This document shows, one piece after another, positions 7,947 through 18,729 of a stretch of DNA of 64,000 nt. The notes under the pieces were generated by a model that saw only the letters and a program-made list of their open reading frames with translations, did not search any database and was not told where the DNA came from. The DNA lies in NCBI GenBank assembly GCA_007693335.1, contig REDU01000159.1, positions 1 through 64,000 of the forward strand, given 5' to 3'. Each line of letters begins with the position of its first letter. Position 1 is the stretch's first letter. The DNA comes from Ilumatobacter sp. (GTDB lineage Bacteria > Actinomycetota > Acidimicrobiia > Acidimicrobiales > Ilumatobacteraceae). The translations under genes were made by a program, and so were the position numbers.

Positions 7947-8861
7947 TCAGCCGATCCGTCTCGCCGACCCGGGTGCCGGCGCACCGCAGTGATCGGGGTG
8001 GAGGATCGCTGCGAACACCTCTGCACCCTCGACCACCCGTGGGCCCGGTCGCACCACGATGGCATCGGCATCGACCGCCCACACCTCGGCCCCCGATGGC
8101 AGGCGCCCGGCATCCATCACCTCTGTGGCCAGCGCGGCTGCGCCGTCCAGTCCGAAACCGCACGGGGCGACGATCACGACCTCGGCATCGCTGGTCGAGA
8201 CGGCATCCCACTCGACGCCCACGGACCGTTCGCCCGCTCGCCCGAGCACCGGCTCGCCTCCGGCTGCAGTCACGAGATCGGGCACCCAGTGGCCGGCGGT
8301 GAACGCCGGATCGGTCCACTCGAGCACGAGGGTGCGTGGCCGGTGGAGATCCCCGACCCGCGTGGCCAGCCGCTCGAGGCGGTCACGGAGCGCCGCCACG
8401 ATCGTCGACGCGGCCTCCGAGGATCCAGTGGCCGCCCCGGCGGTGACGATCGTGTCGAGCACCTCGTCGAGCGTCATGGGGTCGAGGGTGAGGACCTCGG
8501 CGTTGCACCCGAGGTGGGCGAGCGCGTCGTCCACCTCCGTCACGTCGATGGCGCACACTGCACACAGGTCCTGGGTGACCACGAGATCGGGATCGAGATC
8601 GGCGAAGGCGCCACGGTCCAACCGGTAGAGGTCCTCGCCGGCGGCCATCCGCTCCTTCACCACCGCGTCGATGCCGGCGGGATCGAGGCCCTCGGGGAGC
8701 GCCGAGGTCGACACGATGCGCTTCGAGCGTGCCTCGGGCGGGAAGTCGCACTCGAACGTGACGCCCACGATCCGGTCGCCGAGCCCGAGGTCGAAGAGGA
8801 TCTCGGTGGCCGACGGCAGCAGCGACACGATGCGCGCCGGCGAGGTGTTCGATGCGCTCAT
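7947..8861 (-). CDS. BtuF-like cobalamin-binding protein without signal peptide
   Basis: The fold is that of class III periplasmic binding proteins: IVSLLPSATEILFDLGLGDR at the N-terminus, DLVVTQDLCAVCAI, and a C-terminal half with FGLDGAAA and DADAIVVRPGPR. This matches the BtuF/cobalamin-binding family (about 300 residues). The unusual point is the absence of a signal peptide or lipobox: the protein starts directly with the first beta strand and should be cytoplasmic. No BtuCD permease genes are adjacent. The ATG overlaps the aldo/keto reductase stop as ATGA. A metabolic or sensory role is possible; transport is doubtful. Confidence 0.75.
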   Translation of the reverse strand: MSASNTSPARIVSLLPSATEILFDLGLGDRIVGVTFECDFPPEARSKRIVSTSALPEGLDPAGIDAVVKERMAAGEDLYRLDRGAFADLDPDLVVTQDLCAVCAIDVTEVDDALAHLGCNAEVLTLDPMTLDEVLDTIVTAGAATGSSEAASTIVAALRDRLERLATRVGDLHRPRTLVLEWTDPAFTAGHWVPDLVTAAGGEPVLGRAGERSVGVEWDAVSTSDAEVVIVAPCGFGLDGAAALATEVMDAGRLPSGAEVWAVDADAIVVRPGPRVVEGAEVFAAILHPDHCGAPAPGSARRIG

Positions 8862-9847
8862 CGGACGTTGTCGCCGAAGCGGTACTCGTGGGTGAGCTGG
8901 TCGAGCTGCTCCTTGACGTCGTGGGGGAGGGGCTCGTCAGTGGCAGCGAGTGACGCGGCGAGCTGGTCGGGTCGACTGGCACCGAGGATCGGTGAGGTGA
9001 TGACGGGGTTGGCGAGCACCCACCGTACGGCCAGGGTGGTCATGGGGATGCCGGCGTCCTCGGCGATCGCCCGGATCTGCTCGACCGACTCGAACATGTG
9101 CTCTCGCCAGTAGCGGTCCTGGTAGCGCCCCGCCGCGTACCCGAGGGTGAACCTCGATCCCTCCGTGGGCGCTCCGGTCCGGTGCTTCCCGGTCAGCAGA
9201 CCACCGGCCAGCGGGTTGTAGGGGATCACCGCCACCTGCTCCTCGGTGCACAGCGGGAACAGCTCGCGCTCGTTCTCACGGAAGAGCAGGTTGTAGCGGG
9301 GCTGCACACTCTCGAAGCGGCAGACGCCGAGCACCTCGCTGCGTCCGATCGATCGGGCGAGCTGGTAGGCGAGCGTGTTCGAACACCCCACGTAGCGCAC
9401 CTTGCCGGACCGTACGAGGTCGTCCATGGCCGACAGGGTCTCGTCGATCGGGGTGTTCTGATCCCACGAGTGGACCTGGTACAGATCGATGTGGTCGGTG
9501 CGGAGCCGGCGCAGTGACGCCTCGACGGCCCGCATGATGTTCTGTCGGCTGTTGCCACCGTCCCACGGTTTCGGACCGGTCGGGAAGAAGCACTTCGACG
9601 CCACGATGAACTGGTCGCGTCGTCCGTCCATCCACTCGCCGATCAACTCCTCGGTGCGGCCGAAGTCCTCCACCGGTGCGCCCAAGGGGTAGACGTCGGC
9701 GGTGTCGAAGAACGTGATGCCGGCATCGGCGGCGGTGTCCATGATGGCGAACGAGGTGTCGCGGTCGCTCTGGTAGCCGAACGTCATGGTGCCGAGACAG
9801 AGGCGTGACACCTTGAGGCCGGTGCGGCCGAAGCGGACGTGTTCCAT
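8858..9847 (-). CDS. Aldo/keto reductase (YdjG/Tas-like)
   Basis: This 329-residue TIM-barrel oxidoreductase has the AKR features GLKVSRLCLGTMTFG, the catalytic Asp-Tyr-Lys-His set (FFDTADVYPLG, IVASKCFF, LYQVHSWDQ) and a C-terminal NADPH-binding region (ILGASRPDQLAASL). Family members reduce aldehydes and ketones with NADPH. It heads an operon with the BtuF-like and MFS genes. The ATG at 9847 follows a TACCGT box by 6 bases, so translation is probably leaderless; an upstream in-frame extension to 9958 has no AKR similarity. Confidence 0.85.
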   Translation of the reverse strand: MEHVRFGRTGLKVSRLCLGTMTFGYQSDRDTSFAIMDTAADAGITFFDTADVYPLGAPVEDFGRTEELIGEWMDGRRDQFIVASKCFFPTGPKPWDGGNSRQNIMRAVEASLRRLRTDHIDLYQVHSWDQNTPIDETLSAMDDLVRSGKVRYVGCSNTLAYQLARSIGRSEVLGVCRFESVQPRYNLLFRENERELFPLCTEEQVAVIPYNPLAGGLLTGKHRTGAPTEGSRFTLGYAAGRYQDRYWREHMFESVEQIRAIAEDAGIPMTTLAVRWVLANPVITSPILGASRPDQLAASLAATDEPLPHDVKEQLDQLTHEYRFGDNVR

Positions 9848-9853
9848 GCCCGG

Positions 9854-9859
9854 ACGGTA
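9854..9859 (-). promoter_or_regulatory. -10 box, leaderless aldo/keto reductase mRNA
   Basis: TACCGT on the minus strand ends 6 bases before the ATG at 9847. Confidence 0.5.
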
Positions 9860-9860
9860 G

Positions 9861-12164
<2,304 letters not shown>

Positions 12165-12181
12165 GGCGCCGGGTGCGCCGG

Positions 12182-12208
12182 GTCAGCCCGGTCAGCCCGG
12201 TCAGCGGG
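12182..12208. repeat. Three tandem 9-base repeats with in-frame stops
   Basis: GTCAGCCCG occurs twice and GTCAGCGGG once in tandem. On the minus strand each unit carries a TGA in the acyl-CoA dehydrogenase frame, giving three in-frame stops nine bases apart. Confidence 0.6.
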
Positions 12209-13307
12209 GCTCGCGGGGGAGGCCCAGCACCCGCTCGCCCAGGATGTTGCGCATCACGTTCGACGTGCCGCCCATGATCGTGTAGCCGGGCGCGTACATG
12301 AGTCCGTGCACCACGTCGTTCCAGAGCGTGGCTTCGGCGCCGAACGACCGGGCCACGAACTCCGCCACCCGCCACTCGTGTTCGGTGCAGAAGCACTTGG
12401 TGGCCGCCGAGAATCCCTTCGGTGCCTGCCCCAGCACCTCGCGGATCACCAGGATGCGCCCGATCCGGAACCCGATCTCGAGATCTGCGATCTCCTGACG
12501 GACCCGCGCATCGGTGCGGTCGGCGCGCTCGCACGCCAGCTCGAACAGTGCCCGGTTCGACACGAGTCGGTCGATGCCACCACGTTCGTGCTCCAGTTGA
12601 CGCATCGTCTGCTTGAACGCATTGCCCTCTGTGCCCACGAGGTTGGTGACCGGCACGCGCACGTCGTTGAACCACACCTCGCAGAAGTGGCGGTTGGTGG
12701 TCATGTCGGTGATCGGACGGGTCTCGATGCCGGGGGTGTCCATCGGGACGATGATCTCGCTGATGCCGGCGTGCGGTGGTCCCTCGTTGGAGGTACGGCA
12801 GATGAGGTAGCAGTAGTCGGCCACCGCCCCGAAGCTGGTCCAGATCTTCTGGCCGTTGATGACGAACTCGTCGCCGTCGCGCGCCGCCTGGGTCTTCAGG
12901 GCGGCGAGATCGGAACCGGCGTCGGGCTCCGACATGCCGATGCACCAGGTGGACGTGCCGGCCAGGATGTCGGGGAGGTACGCCTCCTGCTGGTCGTCCC
13001 GTCCGTAGGCGATCAGGGTGGGACCCATCTGGCGGTCGGCGAACCACATCGCAGCGATGGGTGCGCCGGCGGCGATCAACTCCTCACCGACGATCAGCCG
13101 GTCGATCGCCGGACGTCCGCCGCCTCCGTGCTGGATCGGCCAGGTCATGCCGATCCAGCCCAGCGCCGCCATCTCGATCGCGAACTCCTCCGAGAAACCG
13201 TTGATCCACGAGTCGTTGTGGCGTCCGTACCGCTCGACCGCGCCGGTCGCCACCTTGCGGGCCTGCTCGCGGAGCTCGATCTGCTCAGGGGTCCATGCGA
13301 AGTCCAT
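12201..13307 (-). CDS. Acyl-CoA dehydrogenase
   Basis: A 368-residue flavoenzyme of the acyl-CoA dehydrogenase family: N-terminal helical domain (WTPEQIELREQARKVA), the FAD/substrate motifs CIGMSEPDAGSDLAAL and FVINGQKIWTSFGAVADY, and a C-terminal helical domain ending with TIMGGTSNVMRNILGERVLG. It oxidises acyl-CoA thioesters to 2-enoyl-CoA in beta-oxidation or a related pathway; chain specificity cannot be told. The ATG at 13307 lies 8 bases after a TACCAT box. ATG at 13313 and GTG at 13310 are alternatives but sit too near the box. Confidence 0.9.
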   Translation of the reverse strand: MDFAWTPEQIELREQARKVATGAVERYGRHNDSWINGFSEEFAIEMAALGWIGMTWPIQHGGGGRPAIDRLIVGEELIAAGAPIAAMWFADRQMGPTLIAYGRDDQQEAYLPDILAGTSTWCIGMSEPDAGSDLAALKTQAARDGDEFVINGQKIWTSFGAVADYCYLICRTSNEGPPHAGISEIIVPMDTPGIETRPITDMTTNRHFCEVWFNDVRVPVTNLVGTEGNAFKQTMRQLEHERGGIDRLVSNRALFELACERADRTDARVRQEIADLEIGFRIGRILVIREVLGQAPKGFSAATKCFCTEHEWRVAEFVARSFGAEATLWNDVVHGLMYAPGYTIMGGTSNVMRNILGERVLGLPREPR

Positions 13308-13315
13308 CACCATCG

Positions 13316-13321
13316 ATGGTA
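13316..13321 (-). promoter_or_regulatory. -10 box, acyl-CoA dehydrogenase
   Basis: TACCAT on the minus strand ends 8 bases before the ATG at 13307. Confidence 0.4.
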
Positions 13322-13402
13322 GGACGAGTGGGCTCCGAGCAGGAAGGTGGCCGGGAGGGAGATGGCCGAGACCACGATCGTCGGCGAGTACCCGCCCGGG
13401 GT

Positions 13403-14668
<1,266 letters not shown>

Positions 14669-14776
14669 GTCACTTCCTTCGTGGCACGAGTGATCTGGGG
14701 CTTGCTCCCCGGGTTGAACCTAGTTGGCGACGGAGCACGGCATCCAACGAAGCGGACTGTGGGTCCTCCCGGCCCG
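14669..14776 (-). promoter_or_regulatory. gltA leader with promoter, hairpin and ribosome binding site
   Basis: On the minus strand a TAGGTT box (14717-14722) precedes a short GGGG/CCCC hairpin (about 14696-14710) and a GAAGGAAG ribosome binding site (about 14673-14680). This is a conventional leadered promoter, in contrast to the leaderless pattern around it. Confidence 0.4.
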
Positions 14777-16138
14777 TCACAGCGGCGAGTTGCCGTGCTT
14801 GTGCGGCCGGAGCAGCTCGCGCTTGTCCTCGAGGGCCGCCAGCGCTGCGCAGATCTCGGCTCGGGTGTCGGCGGGATCGATCACGGCGTCGACGTAGCCA
14901 CGCTCGGCCGCCACGTAGGGGTTCAAGAGCCGCTCGGTGTAGTCGGTCTCGAACGCGGTCCGCTCCTCGGGGCTGGCGCGTCGCTGCAGGATCGCGGCGG
15001 CCTGCCCGGCGCCCATCACCGCCAGCTCGGCCCACGGCCAGGCGAGGCACAGGTCGTTGCCCATCGTCTTGGAGTCCATGACGATGAACGCACCGCCGTA
15101 GCTCTTGCGCAAGATGACACAGATCCGCGGCACCGTGGCCCGGGCGTAGGCATACACGAGCTGCGCGCCGTGGCGGATCATCCCGCGCCACTCGAGATCC
15201 TTCCCCGGGTAGAAGCCGGGGGTGTCGACCAGGGTGATGATCGGCAGGCTGAACGCGTCGCACAGCGCCACGAACCTCGCTGCCTTCTGCGATGCGGGGA
15301 TGTCGAGGGTGCCGGCCAGCGAGATCGGCTGGTTGGCCACGATGCCCACCGGGCGACCGTCGATGGTGGCGAACGCCGTGACCACGTTCGTCGCCCAGCG
15401 CGACTTGATCTCGTGGAGCGAGTCCTCGTCGGCGATGGCGGCGGCCACCTGACGCACGTCGTAGCTGCCGGTGGAGGTGGGCGGGATGAGCTCGCCCGCC
15501 TCGGGGCAGCGTCGGTCCGGCGGGTCGTGGCTCGGCCACCGCTCGGGCTCGACGTCCACGTGGTCGGGCAGGTAGGCGAGGAGATCCTCCACGGCGGCGA
15601 TGGCGGCCGCACGGTCGGGCACCACGGTGGCGGGAACGCCGGCGTAGCGGGCCAGGTTGGTGGCGCTGCCGAGCTCGTCGCTGGAGATCTGCACACCGGT
15701 GAACTGCTCGACCATCACGGTGCCGTTCACGAACGCGTAGCTCGCTTCGGTCATCACGGTGAGATCGGCGATGCCGAGCAGCAGCGCCGGCCCCGACACG
15801 GCGGGACCGTCGACCACGGCGATCGTGGGGACGACGCCGGAACACCGCACGAGCGAGGCGGCCAGCCGTCCCCAGCCGTGCAGCGCAGGGATGCCCTCGA
15901 CGATGTCGGCGCCCGTGGTCGACAGCACGAGCACGAGTGGCAGGCCCTCGGCACACGCGACGTCGGCGGCACGCTCCATGACCGCCGAGGCGGTGGAGGG
16001 GAGCGGCGCCGGTGCATCGCCGTCCTCGAGTTGGCCGTCGAGGTCGACGAACACCACACGGCGATCGCCGAGATCACGAACACAGGCACTCGCCGGACCC
16101 GGCAAATGAGCGGAGAGTGGGAGCTCGGCGAGACTCAT
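14777..16138 (-). CDS. Acyl-CoA carboxylase carboxyltransferase subunit (AccD/PccB-like)
   Basis: The protein has two crotonase-fold carboxyltransferase halves, with VVDGPAVSGPALLLG in the first, and PISLAGTLDIPASQKAARFV, LVDTPGFYPGKDLEWRGM and RKSYGGAFIVMDSKTMG in the second, and ends KHGNSPL, as biotin-dependent acyl-CoA carboxylase beta subunits do. These transfer CO2 from carboxybiotin to acetyl- or propionyl-CoA. At 453 residues it is about 60-80 shorter than usual, the N-terminal half being reduced, so substrate use may differ. No biotin carboxylase gene is adjacent. A TAGGGT box lies 9 bases upstream of the ATG. Confidence 0.85.
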   Translation of the reverse strand: MSLAELPLSAHLPGPASACVRDLGDRRVVFVDLDGQLEDGDAPAPLPSTASAVMERAADVACAEGLPLVLVLSTTGADIVEGIPALHGWGRLAASLVRCSGVVPTIAVVDGPAVSGPALLLGIADLTVMTEASYAFVNGTVMVEQFTGVQISSDELGSATNLARYAGVPATVVPDRAAAIAAVEDLLAYLPDHVDVEPERWPSHDPPDRRCPEAGELIPPTSTGSYDVRQVAAAIADEDSLHEIKSRWATNVVTAFATIDGRPVGIVANQPISLAGTLDIPASQKAARFVALCDAFSLPIITLVDTPGFYPGKDLEWRGMIRHGAQLVYAYARATVPRICVILRKSYGGAFIVMDSKTMGNDLCLAWPWAELAVMGAGQAAAILQRRASPEERTAFETDYTERLLNPYVAAERGYVDAVIDPADTRAEICAALAALEDKRELLRPHKHGNSPL

Positions 16139-16147
16139 CGGGGCCCG

Positions 16148-16153
16148 ACCCTA
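16148..16153 (-). promoter_or_regulatory. -10 box, carboxyltransferase gene
   Basis: TAGGGT on the minus strand ends 9 bases before the ATG at 16138. Confidence 0.45.
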
Positions 16154-16246
16154 GCTCCGAGCCCTCCGACGCTCCGCGGCCTGTCGTGCCCTGCGACCGG
16201 CACGGCACGGGGTCGAGCGACGTCGGGTGCGCTCGGGGTGCCCGGG

Positions 16247-16252
16247 TACGCT
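16247..16252 (+). promoter_or_regulatory. -10 box, winged-helix/TPR regulator
   Basis: TACGCT ends 7 bases before the ATG at 16260 and argues against the in-frame ATG at 16254. Confidence 0.5.
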
Positions 16253-16259
16253 GATGGAC

Positions 16260-17843
16260 ATGGAGTGGCGTTTCGCCGACTTCACGCTCGATGACGAACG
16301 TCGGGAACTCCGACGTGGGAGTACCCCTGTGCCGCTCGAGCCCCGGGCACTGGCACTGCTCACCGAGTTGGTCGAGCAGCACGACCGGGTCGTCACGAAA
16401 GAGGAGCTGCTCGACTCGGTCTGGGGCGACCGGTTCGTCAGCGAGTCCGCGCTGACCACGCAGGTGAAAGCGGTGCGACGGGCCGTTGGTGACAGTGGCG
16501 CCGAGCAGGCGATCGTCAAGACGGTGCACGGTCACGGTTACCGCTTCGTGGCGCCACTCGATGGATCAGGTCACGGGTCGGGTCGGGCGGGCAACGGGTC
16601 GGGCCGCTCTGCGCCCGTCGGTACTCCGGCCGCGATGCCGATCGACGAGAACCCGGTCGTGGCGGTGCTGCCCTTCGACGACGTGTCCTCGGGGCGGGGC
16701 AGTGTCCACCTGGCCGCCGGCCTCACGTCCGACGTCATCACCGGGCTGTCGCGGCACCGATGGCTGCGGGTGATCTCCCGGGCGATGTCGTCGGGCTATC
16801 AGGGTCTGCCCGACGCCGTGCGCAGGTTGAGCGATGACCTGGGGGTCGGGTACGTGGTCGAGGGAAACGTCTGGGTCGAGGGCCGGAGACTACGCGTCAC
16901 CGTCAACCTCACCGAGGTGGCCAGCGGTACGTGCCGGTGGGCGGAGCGGTACGAACGGGACATCGAGGACCTGTTCGACGTGCTCGACGAGATCACCGAC
17001 GTGGTCGTGGCCACCATCGAACCCGAGGTGGGATTCGCAGAGCGCCAGCGCGTGCATCGGGGTCAGCGGGCCGACCCGAGGGCGTGGGACCTGTTCCACC
17101 TCGGCGTCGACCATCTGTTCCGGTTCACCGCGCACGACAACCTCGAGGCGCAGCGGCTCTTCGATCGTGCCCGCGTCATCGACCCGGGATTCGGAGACGC
17201 TCAGGCGTGGTGGGCCTATTCGGTGGTGCTCGGGATGACGTACTGGGGAACCGAGCCCGACGGGGCCACGCTCGACGCGGCGTTGGCGGCCACCACGGTC
17301 GCGATCGGCAGCGACGACCACGATGCGGTGTTCCACATGCTCAGGGGGCGGGTGCAGTTGGCGCGCCGTGACTACCGCTCGGCATTGATCGAGAACCAGC
17401 GCGCCATCGAGCTCAACCCGACCTTCGCGGCGGCGTACTGCGGTCTGGGTGACTCGCTCAGTTGCGAGGGGCGCTACGACGAGGCGATCGAGCAGTTCAC
17501 CCGCTCGGTGGCGCTCGGTCTCCACGACCCACAGCGTTGGGCCTTCTTGTCGTACGGAGCGCTCGCCCACCTGTTGGCCGGTCGGTACGAAGAGGCCGTC
17601 GAGTGGGCCGACCAGGCTGCCGTGATCCCGAACTGTCAGTACTGGGCCCTGGCCCATCGCGTGGTGGCGCTCGCCCATCTCGGACGCACCGACGATTGCG
17701 CATCGGCGGTCGAGGCGCTCGTTCGCGACTGCCCGCACTTCACGGTCGCCTACGCCCGTCACAAGCTGTTCTACCTGAAGCGTCCCGAGCAGTTGGCGTG
17801 CTATCTCGACGGGCTCCGCGCCGCCGGCGTGCCCGAACGTTGA
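16260..17843 (+). CDS. CadC/OmpR-type winged-helix regulator with TolB-like and TPR domains
   Basis: Residues 1-100 form an OmpR/PhoB winged helix (LEPRALALLTELVEQHDRVV, then ALTTQVKAVRRAVGD and VKTVHGHGYRFVA). After a glycine/serine linker, residues about 130-255 resemble the TolB-like/FlgO domain found in CadC- and adenylate-cyclase-linked proteins (VVAVLPFDDVSSGRGSVHLA). The C-terminal 250 residues are TPR-like repeats (IELNPTFAAAYCGLGDSLSC, GRYDEAIEQF). No membrane helix separates the DNA-binding and sensing parts, so it looks like a soluble one-component regulator. The target is unknown; it precedes the methyltransferase gene by 91 bases. Confidence 0.8.
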   Translation: MEWRFADFTLDDERRELRRGSTPVPLEPRALALLTELVEQHDRVVTKEELLDSVWGDRFVSESALTTQVKAVRRAVGDSGAEQAIVKTVHGHGYRFVAPLDGSGHGSGRAGNGSGRSAPVGTPAAMPIDENPVVAVLPFDDVSSGRGSVHLAAGLTSDVITGLSRHRWLRVISRAMSSGYQGLPDAVRRLSDDLGVGYVVEGNVWVEGRRLRVTVNLTEVASGTCRWAERYERDIEDLFDVLDEITDVVVATIEPEVGFAERQRVHRGQRADPRAWDLFHLGVDHLFRFTAHDNLEAQRLFDRARVIDPGFGDAQAWWAYSVVLGMTYWGTEPDGATLDAALAATTVAIGSDDHDAVFHMLRGRVQLARRDYRSALIENQRAIELNPTFAAAYCGLGDSLSCEGRYDEAIEQFTRSVALGLHDPQRWAFLSYGALAHLLAGRYEEAVEWADQAAVIPNCQYWALAHRVVALAHLGRTDDCASAVEALVRDCPHFTVAYARHKLFYLKRPEQLACYLDGLRAAGVPER

Positions 17844-17934
17844 GGGCCCCGACCGTCACGCCGCGTCACTGTTCTCCAGGAGATCCCCAACCCGTCCCCA
17901 TGACTCCGGGCCTCGGGCGACCGAGACTGGACCG
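17844..17934 (+). other. Short gap with possible 12-codon leader ORF
   Basis: ATG at 17900 opens a 12-codon frame (MTPGLGRPRLDR) whose TGA overlaps the methyltransferase ATG as ATGA, so ribosomes could be delivered to the start by coupling. No good ribosome binding site is close to the small ORF, and no TANNNT box is well placed. Weakly supported. Confidence 0.25.
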
Positions 17935-18702
17935 ATGAGTACTCCAATCGACCCAGCTGCACTTCGCGACGAGGTGCGGGCGAAGTACCGGGAGGTGGCC
18001 GAGACGCCCCAGGCCACGTTCCATTTCCACACCGGACGCGACCTCGCGCGGCGACTCGGCTACGACATGGATCACGTCGACGAGTTGCCCGACGTCGCGG
18101 TCGAATCGTTCGCAGGCGTCGCGAATCCGTTCGAGCTCCGCGTCGTCCAGCCCGGTGAGCGGGTGGTCGACGTGGGGTCGGGGGCCGGCTTCGACAGCCT
18201 GCTGGCGGCGCGGGCGGTGGGATCGGCCGGGGCCGTGATCGGCGTCGACATGACGTCGGAGATGTTGTCGAAGTCGCGTCTCAACGCCGAGCGTCTCGGC
18301 GTCGAGCACGTCGAGTTCAGAGACGGCATCGCCGAAGCGTTGCCGGTCGACGACGGGTGGGCCGACGTCGTGATCTCCAACGGTGTGTTCAACCTCTGTG
18401 CTGACAAGCGGGCGGCGTTCGACGAGGTGGTGCGAGTACTCCGGCCAGGGGGCACGTTGCAGTTCGCCGACATCGCGAACGGGCGGCCCGTCCCCGAGGA
18501 GGCGATGCGTGAGATCGACCTCTGGACGGGTTGAATCGCCGGTGGCCTGCCGTGTGCAGGCTGGCAGGAGATGCTCACCGAGGTCGGTTTCGTCGAGATC
18601 CGGATCGGTGATCCCGTCGATACCTTCGCGGGTGCCGGGGGCGAAGCGAATGCCAGGGCGTTCGACGTACACGGATATCCGTTCGCCGCCCGACGGCCGT
18701 GA
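17935..18702 (+). CDS. ArsM-like SAM methyltransferase, probable selenoprotein (Sec at UGA 18532)
   Basis: Reading stops at UGA 18532-18534 after 199 codons, but the same frame continues 55 codons to TGA 18700-18702 with sequence typical of the C-terminus of arsenite-methyltransferase-like proteins (IAGGLPCAGWQEMLTEVGF, then ARAFDVHGYPFAARRP). The residue before IAGG in homologues, as I recall the family, is cysteine, so UGA at codon 200 would replace Cys by selenocysteine. Motif I is VVDVGSGAGFDSLLAA (77-92), followed by GVDMTSEML and SNGVFNLC (Cys155). A hairpin with SECIS geometry follows the UGA. The GCGNP cysteine of true ArsM is GVANP here, so the methyl acceptor is uncertain. The alternative is a nonsense mutation. 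Confidence 0.75.
18532..18571 (+). promoter_or_regulatory. SECIS-like hairpin after in-frame UGA
   Basis: Six perfect pairs GCCTGC (18545-18550) with GCAGGC (18556-18561) enclose the five-base loop CGUGU. Two wobble pairs (44/62 and 43/63) extend it, and GCC 18538-18540 can pair with GGC 18563-18565 across a bulge. The loop begins 17 bases after the UGA and has G as its second base, matching the bacterial SECIS pattern of a short stem-loop directly after the codon with a G early in the apical loop. The hairpin is inside coding sequence, as in bacterial selenoprotein mRNAs. Confidence 0.6.
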
Positions 18703-18729
18703 ACCCGGTGACGTCGGCCGGGCCGTGGG

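Noticed and set aside
18532-18534. UGA read simply as the stop of a 199-residue methyltransferase
   Set aside because: The downstream frame is intact, matches the family C-terminus and is followed by a SECIS-like hairpin; a truncated enzyme would lack the C-terminal Cys region. A recent nonsense mutation remains possible.
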